NCBI GenBank assembly: GCA_016789265.1
Contig: JAEUQK010000014.1
Location: forward strand, 1 to 64,000
Origin: Blastocatellia bacterium
GTDB taxonomy: Bacteria > Acidobacteriota > Blastocatellia > Pyrinomonadales > Pyrinomonadaceae
DNA length: 64,000 bases
Direction of reading: 5' to 3'
The translations under genes and the position numbers were made by a program. Positions within the stretch are counted from its first letter, which is position 1. Each line of letters starts with the position of its first letter. Under the pieces are notes generated by a model. The model was not told the origin of the DNA. It was given only the letters and a program-made list of their open reading frames with translations, and did not search any database. Shown here piece by piece: positions 12,423 through 21,175 of the stretch.

Positions 12423-12737
12423 ATGGAAGCGACGTCGATAACACGGATCTGGCACGGCCGAACAAAGGCGGAGCATTCGGAAGAATACCTGCAGGTTTTG
12501 ATCGACACTGGCGTGCCGGATTACCGATCAGTGGATGGGAATCTCAGCGTTGAGATCTGGCGTAAGACCGAGGATGATATTTGTCATTTTTGGACCGTTA
12601 CGAAGTGGGACAGCTACGAGAACATTAAGAAATTTGCCGGTGAGGATATTTTGAAGGCAAAGTATTACCCGCAAGACTCCCTCTATTTGCTTGAGTTTGA
12701 GCCGGAAGTCCGGCATTGCGAGACATTTGAGTTTTGA
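12423..12737 (+). CDS. Antibiotic biosynthesis monooxygenase-like small protein
   Basis: A 104-residue soluble protein with the look of an ABM/dimeric alpha-beta barrel domain: TRIWHGRTKAEHSEEYLQ, then a strand WRKTEDDICHFWTVTKWDSYENIKKFAGED and a terminal LYLLEFEPEV. Such proteins can be cofactor-free oxygenases or merely ligand-binding. It starts 8 bp after dapA and is likely in the same transcript, but no link to lysine synthesis is known to me. Confidence 0.6.
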   Translation: MEATSITRIWHGRTKAEHSEEYLQVLIDTGVPDYRSVDGNLSVEIWRKTEDDICHFWTVTKWDSYENIKKFAGEDILKAKYYPQDSLYLLEFEPEVRHCETFEF

Positions 12738-12752
12738 TCACGAGTTTTTAAT

Positions 12753-13937
12753 ATGAGACGAATTTTAACTAGTTTGGTTTTTGCTATAGTTCTGATCCAA
12801 ACTGTGTCCGCTCAGACAAAGCCCCGAGCCCGCGATCTGGGCGTGCCGTTCGACGGAACGCCCGGTGCCAACAACGCGATCACTGACGTGAAAGGTGTCG
12901 AGGTTGGCTACACGACGCTGATCTCGGGCGATGGCGATAAAGCTATTCGAACCGGCGTCACGGCGATACTTCCTCAGGGAAAGCAGTTCAACGGAAGGCT
13001 TTTCGCGGCGTGGCATACGCTCAACGGCAACGGTGAAATGACCGGCACGACATGGATCGAAGAATCCGGAGCTTTGGGTTCGCCCATTCTGATCACAAAC
13101 ACCCATAGCGTCGGCATCGTACGCGACGCGGTGATCGAGTGGGGCGCAAAGAAATATCCAGGCGGTGGGTATTCAGGCGATTTCAGCCTGCCGGTCGTCG
13201 CAGAGACATACGATGGGTTTCTGAATGACATCAACGGGTTTCACGTCAAGAAGGAGCACGTATTCGCCGCACTCGACGGTGCGAAAACGGGACCCATCGC
13301 CGAGGGGAACGTTGGCGGCGGGACCGGCATGATCGCACATGGCTTCAAAGCCGGGACAGGAACTGCATCGCGTGTTCTGGAGGCAAGATTCGGCGGTTAT
13401 ACCGTCGGAGTTTTGGTCCAGGCAAATTATGGCTCCAGGCAACTTTTTTCGGTGGCGGGTGTCCCCGTGGGCCGGGAGATAAGCGATCTTCAGCCAAAAC
13501 GCGGCGATCAGACCTCTTCGATGGGCGGTAAGAAGATCGGTGAAGGCGATGGTTCGATAATCGTAATTCTTGCAACGGACGCCCCACTTCTGCCACATCA
13601 ACTAAAACGGATCGCTCAACGCATCTCGCTTGGCATCGGGAAAGTCGGAGGACGCGGGGAGAATTCATCGGGCGATATCTTCCTTGCATTTTCGACAGCT
13701 AACGCGGCTGAGATCGGCAAGGATGAAGGGGTCGCGAACGTTCAGATGCTGCCGAACGACCGGATCAATATGCTCTTCTGGGCGACCGCACAAGCGACCG
13801 AGGAAGCGATCGTAAACGCACTTGTCGCCGGAGAAACTACGACGGGATATAAAGGAAATACCGTTTTTGCACTTCCGCATGACCGGCTGCGTGACACGTT
13901 GAAAAAATACAATCGGTTGAGTCCGGATAAGAAATAG
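12753..13937 (+). CDS. P1 family peptidase (DmpA-like aminopeptidase), exported
   Basis: A 394-residue N-terminal nucleophile hydrolase with a signal peptide (RRILTSLVFAIVLIQTVSAQ). It has the family opening ARDLGVPFDGTPG.NNAITDVKGVEVGYTT and a mid-chain GNVGGGTGM. The self-cleavage site is the Gly-Ser pair at 267-268 in EGDGSIIVILATDAP, which makes Ser268 the nucleophile by analogy with DmpA. Family members release N-terminal residues, including D-amino acids or beta-peptides. Its place among cell-wall precursor genes and its export suggest a peptide-scavenging or envelope role; that is inference. Confidence 0.82.
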   Translation: MRRILTSLVFAIVLIQTVSAQTKPRARDLGVPFDGTPGANNAITDVKGVEVGYTTLISGDGDKAIRTGVTAILPQGKQFNGRLFAAWHTLNGNGEMTGTTWIEESGALGSPILITNTHSVGIVRDAVIEWGAKKYPGGGYSGDFSLPVVAETYDGFLNDINGFHVKKEHVFAALDGAKTGPIAEGNVGGGTGMIAHGFKAGTGTASRVLEARFGGYTVGVLVQANYGSRQLFSVAGVPVGREISDLQPKRGDQTSSMGGKKIGEGDGSIIVILATDAPLLPHQLKRIAQRISLGIGKVGGRGENSSGDIFLAFSTANAAEIGKDEGVANVQMLPNDRINMLFWATAQATEEAIVNALVAGETTTGYKGNTVFALPHDRLRDTLKKYNRLSPDKK

Positions 13938-13948
13938 GATCGTTTGTT

Positions 13949-14335
13949 ATGAAACTTGATGACCTGAAGAATGTCGGCGGAACGCCGGGCGGGCTCTGGG
14001 AATTCTTGATCGGTCTCGCGATGGCAGTCGCGGGAGGCTATATGCTCATTAGCCGCGTCACCGTTTCGAGCGGATTCTGGAACTGGGGCGGCTACAACAC
14101 CTTCGGACTGTCGCTTATCCCGCTCGTTTTCGGCATCGGGTTCGTATTCTTCAACGGACGTTCGCTAGTAGGATGGCTGCTTGTATTCATAGGTTCGATC
14201 ATCATCGTTTCCGGGATCATCATGAATTTACAGGTCTATTTTCAGCCGACAAGCCTTTTCAACACGATCATCATGCTGGTTTTGTTTGCAGGCGGGATCG
14301 GCCTATTGGCCAAATCGGTTAGAGAACATGCTTAG
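13949..14335 (+). CDS. Hypothetical membrane protein, about four helices
   Basis: A 128-residue protein not assigned to a family. Hydrophobic segments lie at about 18-33, 49-67, 72-92 and 104-122, with NVGGTPGGLWEFLIG at the N-terminus. It starts 11 bp after the P1 peptidase and is likely co-transcribed. The compact helices and lack of motifs give no function. Confidence 0.6.
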   Translation: MKLDDLKNVGGTPGGLWEFLIGLAMAVAGGYMLISRVTVSSGFWNWGGYNTFGLSLIPLVFGIGFVFFNGRSLVGWLLVFIGSIIIVSGIIMNLQVYFQPTSLFNTIIMLVLFAGGIGLLAKSVREHA

Positions 14336-14380
14336 CGCTTAGGATCCGTCGGGCGTTGAGGGAATCGAATACACTGATCA

Positions 14381-15211
14381 ATGTCACTTAAACAAAGCAT
14401 CGAAGGGCTCTTTTCTAAGAACGAGTTTGACGTCGCTGACCGCCATATCTATGAAGAATTCAAGGCCGCTCTTCGACACGGCGAGATCCGCTCTGCGGAG
14501 AAAGATGCCGAGGGAAACTGGCATGCGAATCCGTGGGTGAAGCAGGGGATCTTGCTCGGGTTTCGAATGGGAAGAATGGTCGAAATGTCGAAGGAAACTG
14601 AGACACTACAGTTCTTTGACAAAGACACTTTCCCATTGAGGCCGATGTCGCTCGACGACGGCGTGCGGATCGTGATGGGTGGTTCTGCTATACGAGATGG
14701 CTGTTATGTGGCACCCGGTGTCGTCGTCGTGCCGCCTGCTTATATCAATGTTGGAGCCTTTGTTGACGAGGGCACGATGGTCGATTCACATGCGCTTGTC
14801 GGATCGTGCGCACAGATCGGGAAACGCGTGCATCTTTCGGCGGCGGCTCAGATCGGCGGCGTGCTCGAGCCGGTTAATGCAACGCCGGTGATCATCGAGG
14901 ACGATGTCCTGGTCGGCGGCAACACTGGCGTTTATGAAGGCACGATCGTCCGTGAGCGGGCGGTCCTCGCGAGCGGAGTGATACTTACGCGATCGACACC
15001 CGTTTTTGACCTTCCCAATGAACGAATAATCAAGGCCGAAGCGGGCGGCTCGCTCGAAATTCCCGCAGGTGCCGTGGTCGTGCAGGGTTCGCGTTCCGTT
15101 TCGAGCGGCTTTGGAAAAGACAATGGGCTTTCCATTTATTGTCCGATCATCGTGAAGTACCGCGATGAGAAGACGGATTCATCGACCAAACTAGAGGATT
15201 ACCTTCGATAG
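14381..15211 (+). CDS. dapD: Tetrahydrodipicolinate N-succinyltransferase
   Basis: This enzyme transfers succinyl from succinyl-CoA to tetrahydrodipicolinate and so commits the cell to the succinylase branch of diaminopimelate synthesis. It is 276 residues with a left-handed beta-helix of hexapeptide repeats ([39 protein letters not shown]) and the C-terminal [11 protein letters not shown]. Its presence is the reason to read the M20 gene and the aminotransferase nearby as DapE and DapC candidates. Confidence 0.94.
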   Translation: MSLKQSIEGLFSKNEFDVADRHIYEEFKAALRHGEIRSAEKDAEGNWHANPWVKQGILLGFRMGRMVEMSKETETLQFFDKDTFPLRPMSLDDGVRIVMGGSAIRDGCYVAPGVVVVPPAYINVGAFVDEGTMVDSHALVGSCAQIGKRVHLSAAAQIGGVLEPVNATPVIIEDDVLVGGNTGVYEGTIVRERAVLASGVILTRSTPVFDLPNERIIKAEAGGSLEIPAGAVVVQGSRSVSSGFGKDNGLSIYCPIIVKYRDEKTDSSTKLEDYLR

Positions 15212-15260
15212 TCCGACTTACGATTTGATTGGCCTCTTCAGGCTGTTAGAATTAACCAAC

Positions 15261-15500
15261 ATGAACCAGGAAAACAACGAACCCAGCGCGACCGATAGCA
15301 GTACCGGCGGTTTGAAAGAGAAGATCGGCGGGCTTGGCCAGAAGATAATTGGCGAGATAGAGACAATTGGCGGTATTTTGACGGGTGACCCGAATACCGC
15401 GGCCGAGGGCGAATTCAATCTCGAGGTCGGCGACGTGCGAGGTGAGGTCGAAGACGAGTTAGAAGCTGGTCGAACGTCGGGTGAAGAAGAGGTGAAATGA
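15261..15500 (+). CDS. Small acidic CsbD-like protein
   Basis: A 79-residue protein from ATG at 15261. A frame opening at 15225 exists but lacks a reason to be used. LKEKIGGLGQKIIGEIETIGG and EGEFNLEVGDVRGEVEDELE recall the charged Gly/Lys/Glu pattern of CsbD stress proteins, though the match is loose. It overlaps the downstream aminotransferase by ATGA, so it is probably translated and coupled. Function unknown. Confidence 0.5.
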   Translation: MNQENNEPSATDSSTGGLKEKIGGLGQKIIGEIETIGGILTGDPNTAAEGEFNLEVGDVRGEVEDELEAGRTSGEEEVK

Positions 15501-16654
15501 GCGCTGTGGTTGAATCAAGCAGAGGCGAAGATCTTGTTTTGCCGAGGCGAATGCGCGGACTTCAGCCGACGCTTATCAGGCAGTTTTTCGAACGTGCATT
15601 GCCGGATAGTATCAATTTCGGCCTTGGCGAGCCTGATCTGCCGACGCCTGAATTCCTTAAGGTGGAAGCGGCCAGGATAACGATCGAAGAACAAAACGGT
15701 TATACGTCGCACCCGGGCCTGCCTGCTCTTCGCGACAAAATAGGTGAGCAATATCCGCACCTGGAACTTCCGCGTACGGGCGTTGTTGTCACGTGCGGTT
15801 CGCAGGAGGCAATGACCGACGCCTTTATGTGCGTTGTCGATGCGGGCGATGAGGTACTGCTCCCGGACCCGAGTTTTCCGGCGTACGATGCTTGTACACG
15901 GATCGCACAGGGTGAGCCGGTTTATTATCGAATGCCCGCAAGTGAGGATTTCGCGTTCGATATCGATGACTTTAAGGCTAAGATCACCTCAAAAACAAAG
16001 CTTGCGGTTGTTATCTCGCCTTCGAATCCAACCGGGAAGATCCTAACCGAGCAAAATCATCGCGACATTGCCGAGGCGCTCGACGGCACCGGGATCTGGC
16101 TCATTTCGGATGAGATATACAGTGACCTGTATTTCGGAAAACGCCCGAGATCGGCAAGCGAGTTTTACGAGAGGACGATAATCGTCAGCGGCCTTTCAAA
16201 GTCGCTTTCGATGACAGGTTGGCGATTAGGCTGGGCTGCGTGCAAAAACCCGGAAATGATCAATGCGATCCAGGTGTTGCATGGATTTACAACGGTTTGT
16301 ACTTCGACGATCTCGCAAAAAGCTGCGTTGCTTGGTTGGTCCGAAGAAGCGGAAACCGCGAAACAGCACGCGCGAGACGTTTATAGACGACGCGGCGAGT
16401 TTCTCGTGGACCTATTCAAAACAGAAATGGGCCTGCATGCTACCGCCCCTGAAGGAGCCTTTTACACGATGCTTGACGTAAGTTCGCTCGGCGACGATAT
16501 CGAAGTTGCTGAGAAATGCTTGCAGAATCGTGTTGTCACTGTTCCCGGCATCGCCTTTGGGCAAGAGGCAAAGGGCTTCTTGCGTATTTCGTTCTGTAAC
16601 ACGGAGGAGCGAATGGCAGAAGGCGTCCGGAGGATGAAAGAAGCCTTGTTATAA
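15497..16654 (+). CDS. Class I/II PLP aminotransferase, candidate succinyl-DAP aminotransferase
   Basis: A 385-residue fold-type I aminotransferase. Landmarks are GEPDLPTPEF near the N-terminus, GSQEAMTDAF, ISPSNPTGKI, SDEIYSDLYF and the PLP-binding Lys in SGLSKSLSMTGWRLGW. It overlaps the CsbD-like gene by 4 bp and lies between dapD and asd, so N-succinyl-LL-diaminopimelate aminotransferase (DapC) is the likely role. The sequence alone would equally fit an aspartate or aromatic aminotransferase. Confidence 0.85.
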   Translation: MSAVVESSRGEDLVLPRRMRGLQPTLIRQFFERALPDSINFGLGEPDLPTPEFLKVEAARITIEEQNGYTSHPGLPALRDKIGEQYPHLELPRTGVVVTCGSQEAMTDAFMCVVDAGDEVLLPDPSFPAYDACTRIAQGEPVYYRMPASEDFAFDIDDFKAKITSKTKLAVVISPSNPTGKILTEQNHRDIAEALDGTGIWLISDEIYSDLYFGKRPRSASEFYERTIIVSGLSKSLSMTGWRLGWAACKNPEMINAIQVLHGFTTVCTSTISQKAALLGWSEEAETAKQHARDVYRRRGEFLVDLFKTEMGLHATAPEGAFYTMLDVSSLGDDIEVAEKCLQNRVVTVPGIAFGQEAKGFLRISFCNTEERMAEGVRRMKEALL

Positions 16655-16696
16655 AAGCAAAAACCGCATTCCTATTCGTCACCTATAAACCATATC

Positions 16697-16701
16697 GGAG
16701 G
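16697..16701 (+). promoter_or_regulatory. Ribosome-binding site deciding the M23-like start
   Basis: GGAGG ends 8 bases before ATG at 16710 (atcggaggtggcgacaatg). This favours the ATG over the overlapping in-frame GTG at 16701. Confidence 0.7.
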
Positions 16702-16709
16702 TGGCGACA

Positions 16710-17207
16710 ATGGTGAGATTCCCGCTTGAATACAACCAGATCCTAAATAGCAGTAAGTACAATACTTTTGGCTGGGTTAGAAAGTACGCGGACGGCACGC
16801 CCCGCTTCCATAAAGGCTGGGATCTGGTTGCGCCAAAAGGCACTTTGGTGTTGCCGGTCGCCCCCGGAAAGGTCTTTAGTGTGGAAAAAACCGATAAGGG
16901 AAAGTACGGGAAGTTCATCAACTTCCAGTTCGATCTAAACGGAAAAAAACGCTATGCGTTTTACGCCCATTTATCCGAAGTATTCGTCAACGCCGGCGAC
17001 GTCATCGAATCAACTAGTACTTACATTGGCGCCGTTGGCGATACCGGCAACGCAAAGGGAATTGCCGCAGACAAGGTACACCTCCATTTCGAGTTTCGTA
17101 CTGATGCGTATGGCGGGAGCGGTTCGGAAGATCGGATCGACCCGGAACTCATACTTGGCAGTCCGCCCTATCACGGTCTCTATTATTTTGAAGACGAGCC
17201 TATCTGA
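16710..17207 (+). CDS. M23 (LytM) peptidase-like protein without signal peptide
   Basis: A 165-residue protein from the ATG chosen by its ribosome site. It shows the zinc-ligand pattern of M23 endopeptidases: H-x-x-x-D in FHKGWDLVAPKGT and HLHFEFRT, with the core APGKVFSVEK...AFYAHLSEVFVNAGDVI. M23 enzymes cut peptidoglycan cross-bridges outside the cytoplasm, yet no signal peptide or membrane segment is visible. It may be cytosolic, exported another way, or a repurposed fold. It lies between the DapC candidate and asd, that is, within diaminopimelate synthesis genes. Confidence 0.72.
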   Translation: MVRFPLEYNQILNSSKYNTFGWVRKYADGTPRFHKGWDLVAPKGTLVLPVAPGKVFSVEKTDKGKYGKFINFQFDLNGKKRYAFYAHLSEVFVNAGDVIESTSTYIGAVGDTGNAKGIAADKVHLHFEFRTDAYGGSGSEDRIDPELILGSPPYHGLYYFEDEPI

Positions 17208-17310
17208 GTCGGTCCGCAGAATTATCCTCAGAAAGCCGCGAGTTATGGTCGCACATGGCTTTTGCTCTATTTTGCCTAAAGTGAGAACATAAGTACTTCT
17301 TTTAGGGCTT

Positions 17311-18351
17311 ATGGGAAAGAAATATAGGGTTGGGATTCTTGGGGCGACGGGTACGGTCGGACAGCGTTTCATCCAGCTTCTTCAAGGTCACCAGCAGTTT
17401 GAAATTACGGCGCTCGCAGCTTCCGATCGTTCCGCGGGAAAGCCTTATGCCGAAGCATGCGCCTGGAAATTGACCGGATCGATCCCCGAAAATGTTCGCG
17501 AAATTGCCGTAATGCCGATCGAGCCGCCGCTTGATTGCGATATCGTCTTTTCGAGCCTTCCATCGACAGTGGCGCGTGAAACGGAGGAAGCTTTTGCTCG
17601 TGCGGGCTATCCAGTGATCAGTAACTCGTCAAGCTATCGAATGGACGAGGACGTGCCCCTTCTCATTCCTGAGATAAACGCGGATCATCTTGGCTTGCTC
17701 GAAACTCAACGTCAGAAACGAGGGTTTTCCAAGGGCTTCATCGTCACAAATCCCAATTGCGCGGTTATGAGCTTCGCACCGCCACTTGCAGCTCTTCATC
17801 GGAAATTCGGGATCGAATCGGTCGTGGTGACCACGATGCAGGCGATCTCAGGTGCCGGTTATCCCGGAGTTTCTTCCATGGATATCACCGACAACGTTCT
17901 GCCATATATCGCAGGTGAAGAGCCGAAGGTCGAGACCGAGGCGCAGAAGATACTTGGAACATTTGCGAACGCATCGGTCGAGAAGGCGGATTTTTCGGTC
18001 TCGGCGCAGTGCTTTCGGGTAAATGTTCTGGACGGGCATACGGCTTCGGTCCGTGTTGATCTTAAACAAACTGCCACGCTGGAAGACGTTGTAGAAGCAA
18101 TGACCGAGTTTCCGTCACTTTCGCTCCATTCGTCGCCAGAGAAATTCATCGAATTTACTGACGAACCGTCCAGGCCGCAACCCCGCCTCGACCGTGACAA
18201 TGGGAAAGGAATGACCATAACCGTAGGCCGGGTGTTTCCCGATAATGTTTTCGATTACCGATTTGTCGCTTTGAGCCATAACACGGTACGCGGAGCGGCG
18301 GGTTCGGCGATACTAAATGCCGAGCTTTTGATAGACAAAGGCATTATCTAA
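17311..18351 (+). CDS. asd: Aspartate-semialdehyde dehydrogenase
   Basis: This enzyme reduces aspartyl phosphate, the product of LysC, to the semialdehyde used by DapA. It is 346 residues. GILGATGTVGQRF binds NADP, Cys150 in VTNPNCAVM is the catalytic thiol, and the conserved His is in NVLDGHTASVRVDL. A 103-bp gap separates it from the M23-like gene, so it may have its own promoter. purB follows 8 bp later. Confidence 0.95.
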   Translation: MGKKYRVGILGATGTVGQRFIQLLQGHQQFEITALAASDRSAGKPYAEACAWKLTGSIPENVREIAVMPIEPPLDCDIVFSSLPSTVARETEEAFARAGYPVISNSSSYRMDEDVPLLIPEINADHLGLLETQRQKRGFSKGFIVTNPNCAVMSFAPPLAALHRKFGIESVVVTTMQAISGAGYPGVSSMDITDNVLPYIAGEEPKVETEAQKILGTFANASVEKADFSVSAQCFRVNVLDGHTASVRVDLKQTATLEDVVEAMTEFPSLSLHSSPEKFIEFTDEPSRPQPRLDRDNGKGMTITVGRVFPDNVFDYRFVALSHNTVRGAAGSAILNAELLIDKGII

Positions 18352-18359
18352 TTTCTGAA

Positions 18360-19652
18360 ATGATCGCACGATACACATTGCCCGAAATGGCGGCCATTTG
18401 GTCGCTTGAGAATAAGTTCCAAAAATGGCTCGACGTCGAGATCGCGGTTTGCGAGGTCCACGCCGAAGATGGGACGATCCCGGTCGATGCTGTAGAAGAG
18501 ATCAAATCGAAAGCTGCGTTTACGGTCGAACGCATCAATGAGATAGAAAAGACCACCGACCATGACGTTATCGCGTTCACAACGAATCTCGCCGAAAATA
18601 TTGGAAGATCCGCCCGATTTGTTCATTACGGCCTGACCTCAAGCGATGTGGTCGATACGGCAAACGCTCTGCTGCTCAGAGAGTCTTGCGACGTTTTGCT
18701 CGCAAAGATAGATGAAATGCTGCCGATTCTCAAACGCAGGGCATACGAATTCAAAGACACGCCGCAGATCGGACGTACCCACGGAATACACGCAGAACCA
18801 ACCTCATTTGGGCTTGTTTGGGCGCTATGGTATTCCGAGATGGGGCGAAATCGTGAAAGGCTTGAGAGAGCGAAAGCTGCGGTCGCTGTCGGAAAGATCA
18901 GCGGTGCGGTTGGAGCATTTGCTCACCTGTCTCCGGATGTTGAGGAGAGGGTGTGCAAGCGATTGGGGTTAAAGGCTGCCGATGTATCGACTCAGGTTAT
19001 TCAACGGGACCGATATGCCGAGTATTTATCGACACTTGCTTTGATCGCATCGACCCTCGAGAAGATCGCTTTGCAGGTGAGGCATTGGCAGCGGACCGAA
19101 GTTCGTGAAGCACAAGAAGCGTTCAAGATAGGACAAAAAGGTTCGTCCGCGATGCCGCATAAGAGAAATCCAATACTTTCGGAGCGAATTTGCGGAATGG
19201 CGAGGACCGTACGGGCCAACTCGATCGTTGGGCTTGAAAACGTGGCCTTGTGGCATGAGCGAGATATTTCGCATTCGTCGGCAGAACGGATCGTCCTACC
19301 GGATTCGTCAGCCACGCTCGATTATATGCTCGCGAAGGCGACGTCGCTTTTGGACACATTAGTCGTTTATCCGGAGAACATGCTTAAGAACCTGAATCTG
19401 ACCCGGGGACTGGTGTTCAGCGGCCAACTGATGCTTGCGCTGACACACAAAGGTGTATCGAGAGAGGACGCCTATGTCTTTACGCAGCGTAACGCAATGT
19501 CGGTCTGGGACGAAGGCGGCGATTATAAGGAGCTAGTAATGAAAGACGCGGATATCTCTTCTCGTTTATCACAGGAAGAAATTGGCCGCGTCTTTGATCT
19601 GAAACACTATTTACGAAATGTCGAGAAAGTATTTTCCCGCGTTTTCGACTAA
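18360..19652 (+). CDS. purB: Adenylosuccinate lyase
   Basis: This enzyme acts twice in purine synthesis, releasing fumarate from SAICAR and from adenylosuccinate. It is 430 residues with TSSDVVDTANALLL, RTHGIHAEPTSFG with the catalytic His, and the superfamily signature GSSAMPHKRNP. It probably shares a transcript with asd (8 bp spacing). Its last four bases overlap the convergent DUF4870-like gene. Confidence 0.95.
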   Translation: MIARYTLPEMAAIWSLENKFQKWLDVEIAVCEVHAEDGTIPVDAVEEIKSKAAFTVERINEIEKTTDHDVIAFTTNLAENIGRSARFVHYGLTSSDVVDTANALLLRESCDVLLAKIDEMLPILKRRAYEFKDTPQIGRTHGIHAEPTSFGLVWALWYSEMGRNRERLERAKAAVAVGKISGAVGAFAHLSPDVEERVCKRLGLKAADVSTQVIQRDRYAEYLSTLALIASTLEKIALQVRHWQRTEVREAQEAFKIGQKGSSAMPHKRNPILSERICGMARTVRANSIVGLENVALWHERDISHSSAERIVLPDSSATLDYMLAKATSLLDTLVVYPENMLKNLNLTRGLVFSGQLMLALTHKGVSREDAYVFTQRNAMSVWDEGGDYKELVMKDADISSRLSQEEIGRVFDLKHYLRNVEKVFSRVFD

Positions 19653-20008
19653 CCGGCCCATTTTTCAGCTAACGAACCGATAACCGGGAACTTGAAGTTT
19701 GCACCTTGGTATGATTTGACAGCACCGAAGATCATACCGCCAAGCCACACGAGCCAGAGCGGCAAAAGAAGCAGTCCCAAGAAGCCGAGTACGCTCGATA
19801 TCTGGGCGAGAATCGTCACAAAGATCGCCAGCACAAAATAAATGACGAAAAATCCGACGTGGAAGAGAACCGACTGGATAGCTTGAAAACGCACGAATTT
19901 GTTTTCTTTCTCGATGAAAATGAGAACCAGGGCGACGATACCTATGATCCACCCGAGCAGAGCGGCGATATTTCCGTCAAGACCTATTGCCGATTTTTGG
20001 TTTTGCAT
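19649..20008 (-). CDS. DUF4870-like membrane protein
   Basis: A 119-residue protein with three hydrophobic stretches (about 13-31, 43-68, 69-95) and the family-typical segment ENKFVRFQAIQSVLFH after the first helix. DUF4870/Tic20-like proteins are small membrane proteins without an assigned activity. It is monocistronic and convergent to purB. Confidence 0.7.
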   Translation of the reverse strand: MQNQKSAIGLDGNIAALLGWIIGIVALVLIFIEKENKFVRFQAIQSVLFHVGFFVIYFVLAIFVTILAQISSVLGFLGLLLLPLWLVWLGGMIFGAVKSYQGANFKFPVIGSLAEKWAG

Positions 20009-20146
20009 TGATGTGAAGTTGTCTCCTTTGAAGTTTTATTGAAACGTACGGATACCAGAAGAAAATCTTTCTGCGGAAAGTTACCATAAGACGTTGAAAT
20101 AAACAACGTTTTGCGTTAAGTTCTACAATTTCTTTCGGAGCAATAA

Positions 20147-20392
20147 ATGAAGGCAAAAGTTTACGTTACTCTCAAACCAAGCGTTCTCGACCCGCAGGGA
20201 AAAGCGATCCACCATTCCGCCGAGCAATTGGGCTTTCAACATATCACTGATATCCGTCAGGGCAAGTATTTTGAACTTGCTCTGGAAGACTCGGTAGGCG
20301 AAACCGAGGCTCGCGAAGCCGCGGAAAGGATCGCCGCTGACGTGCTTGCAAATCCGGTTATCGAAGACTTCAGAGTGGAGATCACTAATTAA
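20147..20392 (+). CDS. purS: Phosphoribosylformylglycinamidine synthase subunit PurS
   Basis: An 81-residue subunit that bridges PurQ and PurL in the formylglycinamidine synthase complex. [21 protein letters not shown] and the [10 protein letters not shown] strand match the family. TTTCGGAG precedes the ATG at good spacing. purQ begins one base after its stop; purL is not in the window. Confidence 0.93.
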   Translation: MKAKVYVTLKPSVLDPQGKAIHHSAEQLGFQHITDIRQGKYFELALEDSVGETEAREAAERIAADVLANPVIEDFRVEITN

Positions 20393-20393
20393 T

Positions 20394-21095
20394 ATGAAGT
20401 TTGGGGTTGTGGTATTTCCGGGTTCAAATTGCGATCACGATGCCTATCACGTGATCTCGAAACACGTCGGCCAGCCGGTGGATTTTATCTGGCACAAGGA
20501 AACCGACCTTTCAGGCTACGACGCGGTGATCATCCCCGGCGGCTTTTCCTACGGAGATTATTTGCGTGCCGGAGCGCTAGCGAGATTTTCACCTGTGATG
20601 TCGGCTGTTAAGGATTTTGCCGCTCAAGGCAAATTTGTCTTCGGAATATGCAATGGCTTTCAGATCCTTTGCGAAGCGGGGCTTCTTCCGGGGGCATTGA
20701 TCCGAAACGCCGGGCTGCACTTTATTTGCAAACACGTCAATATCCGGATCGAGAACCAATACACGCCATTCACAAACGAGCTGAAATACGGCAACATCCT
20801 GTCGATTCCGATCGCCCATGCCGAGGGGAACTACACTTGCGATGACGCCACCTTTGAGATGCTTGAGGAAAATGATCAGGTCGTTTTCCGCTATTGCAAC
20901 GAAAGCGGCGAAACCACTCCGGAGTCCAACCCGAACGGAGCCCGATCGAATATCGCGGGTATTTGCAATCAGGACCGAAATGTACTTGGAATGATGCCGC
21001 ATCCGGAACGTGCCTGCGAGGAACTGCTTGGCTCAAATGACGGCCGCAACATCTTTCGTTCACTTACCAACGCCATAGCTGCGATCGAGAACTGA
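20394..21095 (+). CDS. purQ: Phosphoribosylformylglycinamidine synthase, glutaminase subunit
   Basis: A 233-residue class I glutamine amidotransferase that supplies ammonia to PurL. The start [16 protein letters not shown] at 20394 is taken because it is the family N-terminus and lies one base after purS; an upstream in-frame ATG would overlap purS. The nucleophile Cys is at about residue 86 in [10 protein letters not shown], and the His/Glu pair is in MMPHPERA. A bidirectional terminator follows. Confidence 0.95.
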   Translation: MKFGVVVFPGSNCDHDAYHVISKHVGQPVDFIWHKETDLSGYDAVIIPGGFSYGDYLRAGALARFSPVMSAVKDFAAQGKFVFGICNGFQILCEAGLLPGALIRNAGLHFICKHVNIRIENQYTPFTNELKYGNILSIPIAHAEGNYTCDDATFEMLEENDQVVFRYCNESGETTPESNPNGARSNIAGICNQDRNVLGMMPHPERACEELLGSNDGRNIFRSLTNAIAAIEN

Positions 21096-21111
21096 ACCGC
21101 TCATAACGTTA

Positions 21112-21156
21112 CAAAAAAGAAGGTGCCGAGCGGATTCGACACCTTCTTTCCGTGTC
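21112..21156. terminator. Bidirectional rho-independent terminator
   Basis: Arms 21117-21125 (aaagaaggtg) and 21140-21149 (caccttcttt) continue inward with one mismatch. An A-run on the left and a T-run on the right let it stop both purQ and the convergent secreted-protein gene. Confidence 0.85.
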
Positions 21157-21175
21157 TTTTTTAAGGTTTCGATGT

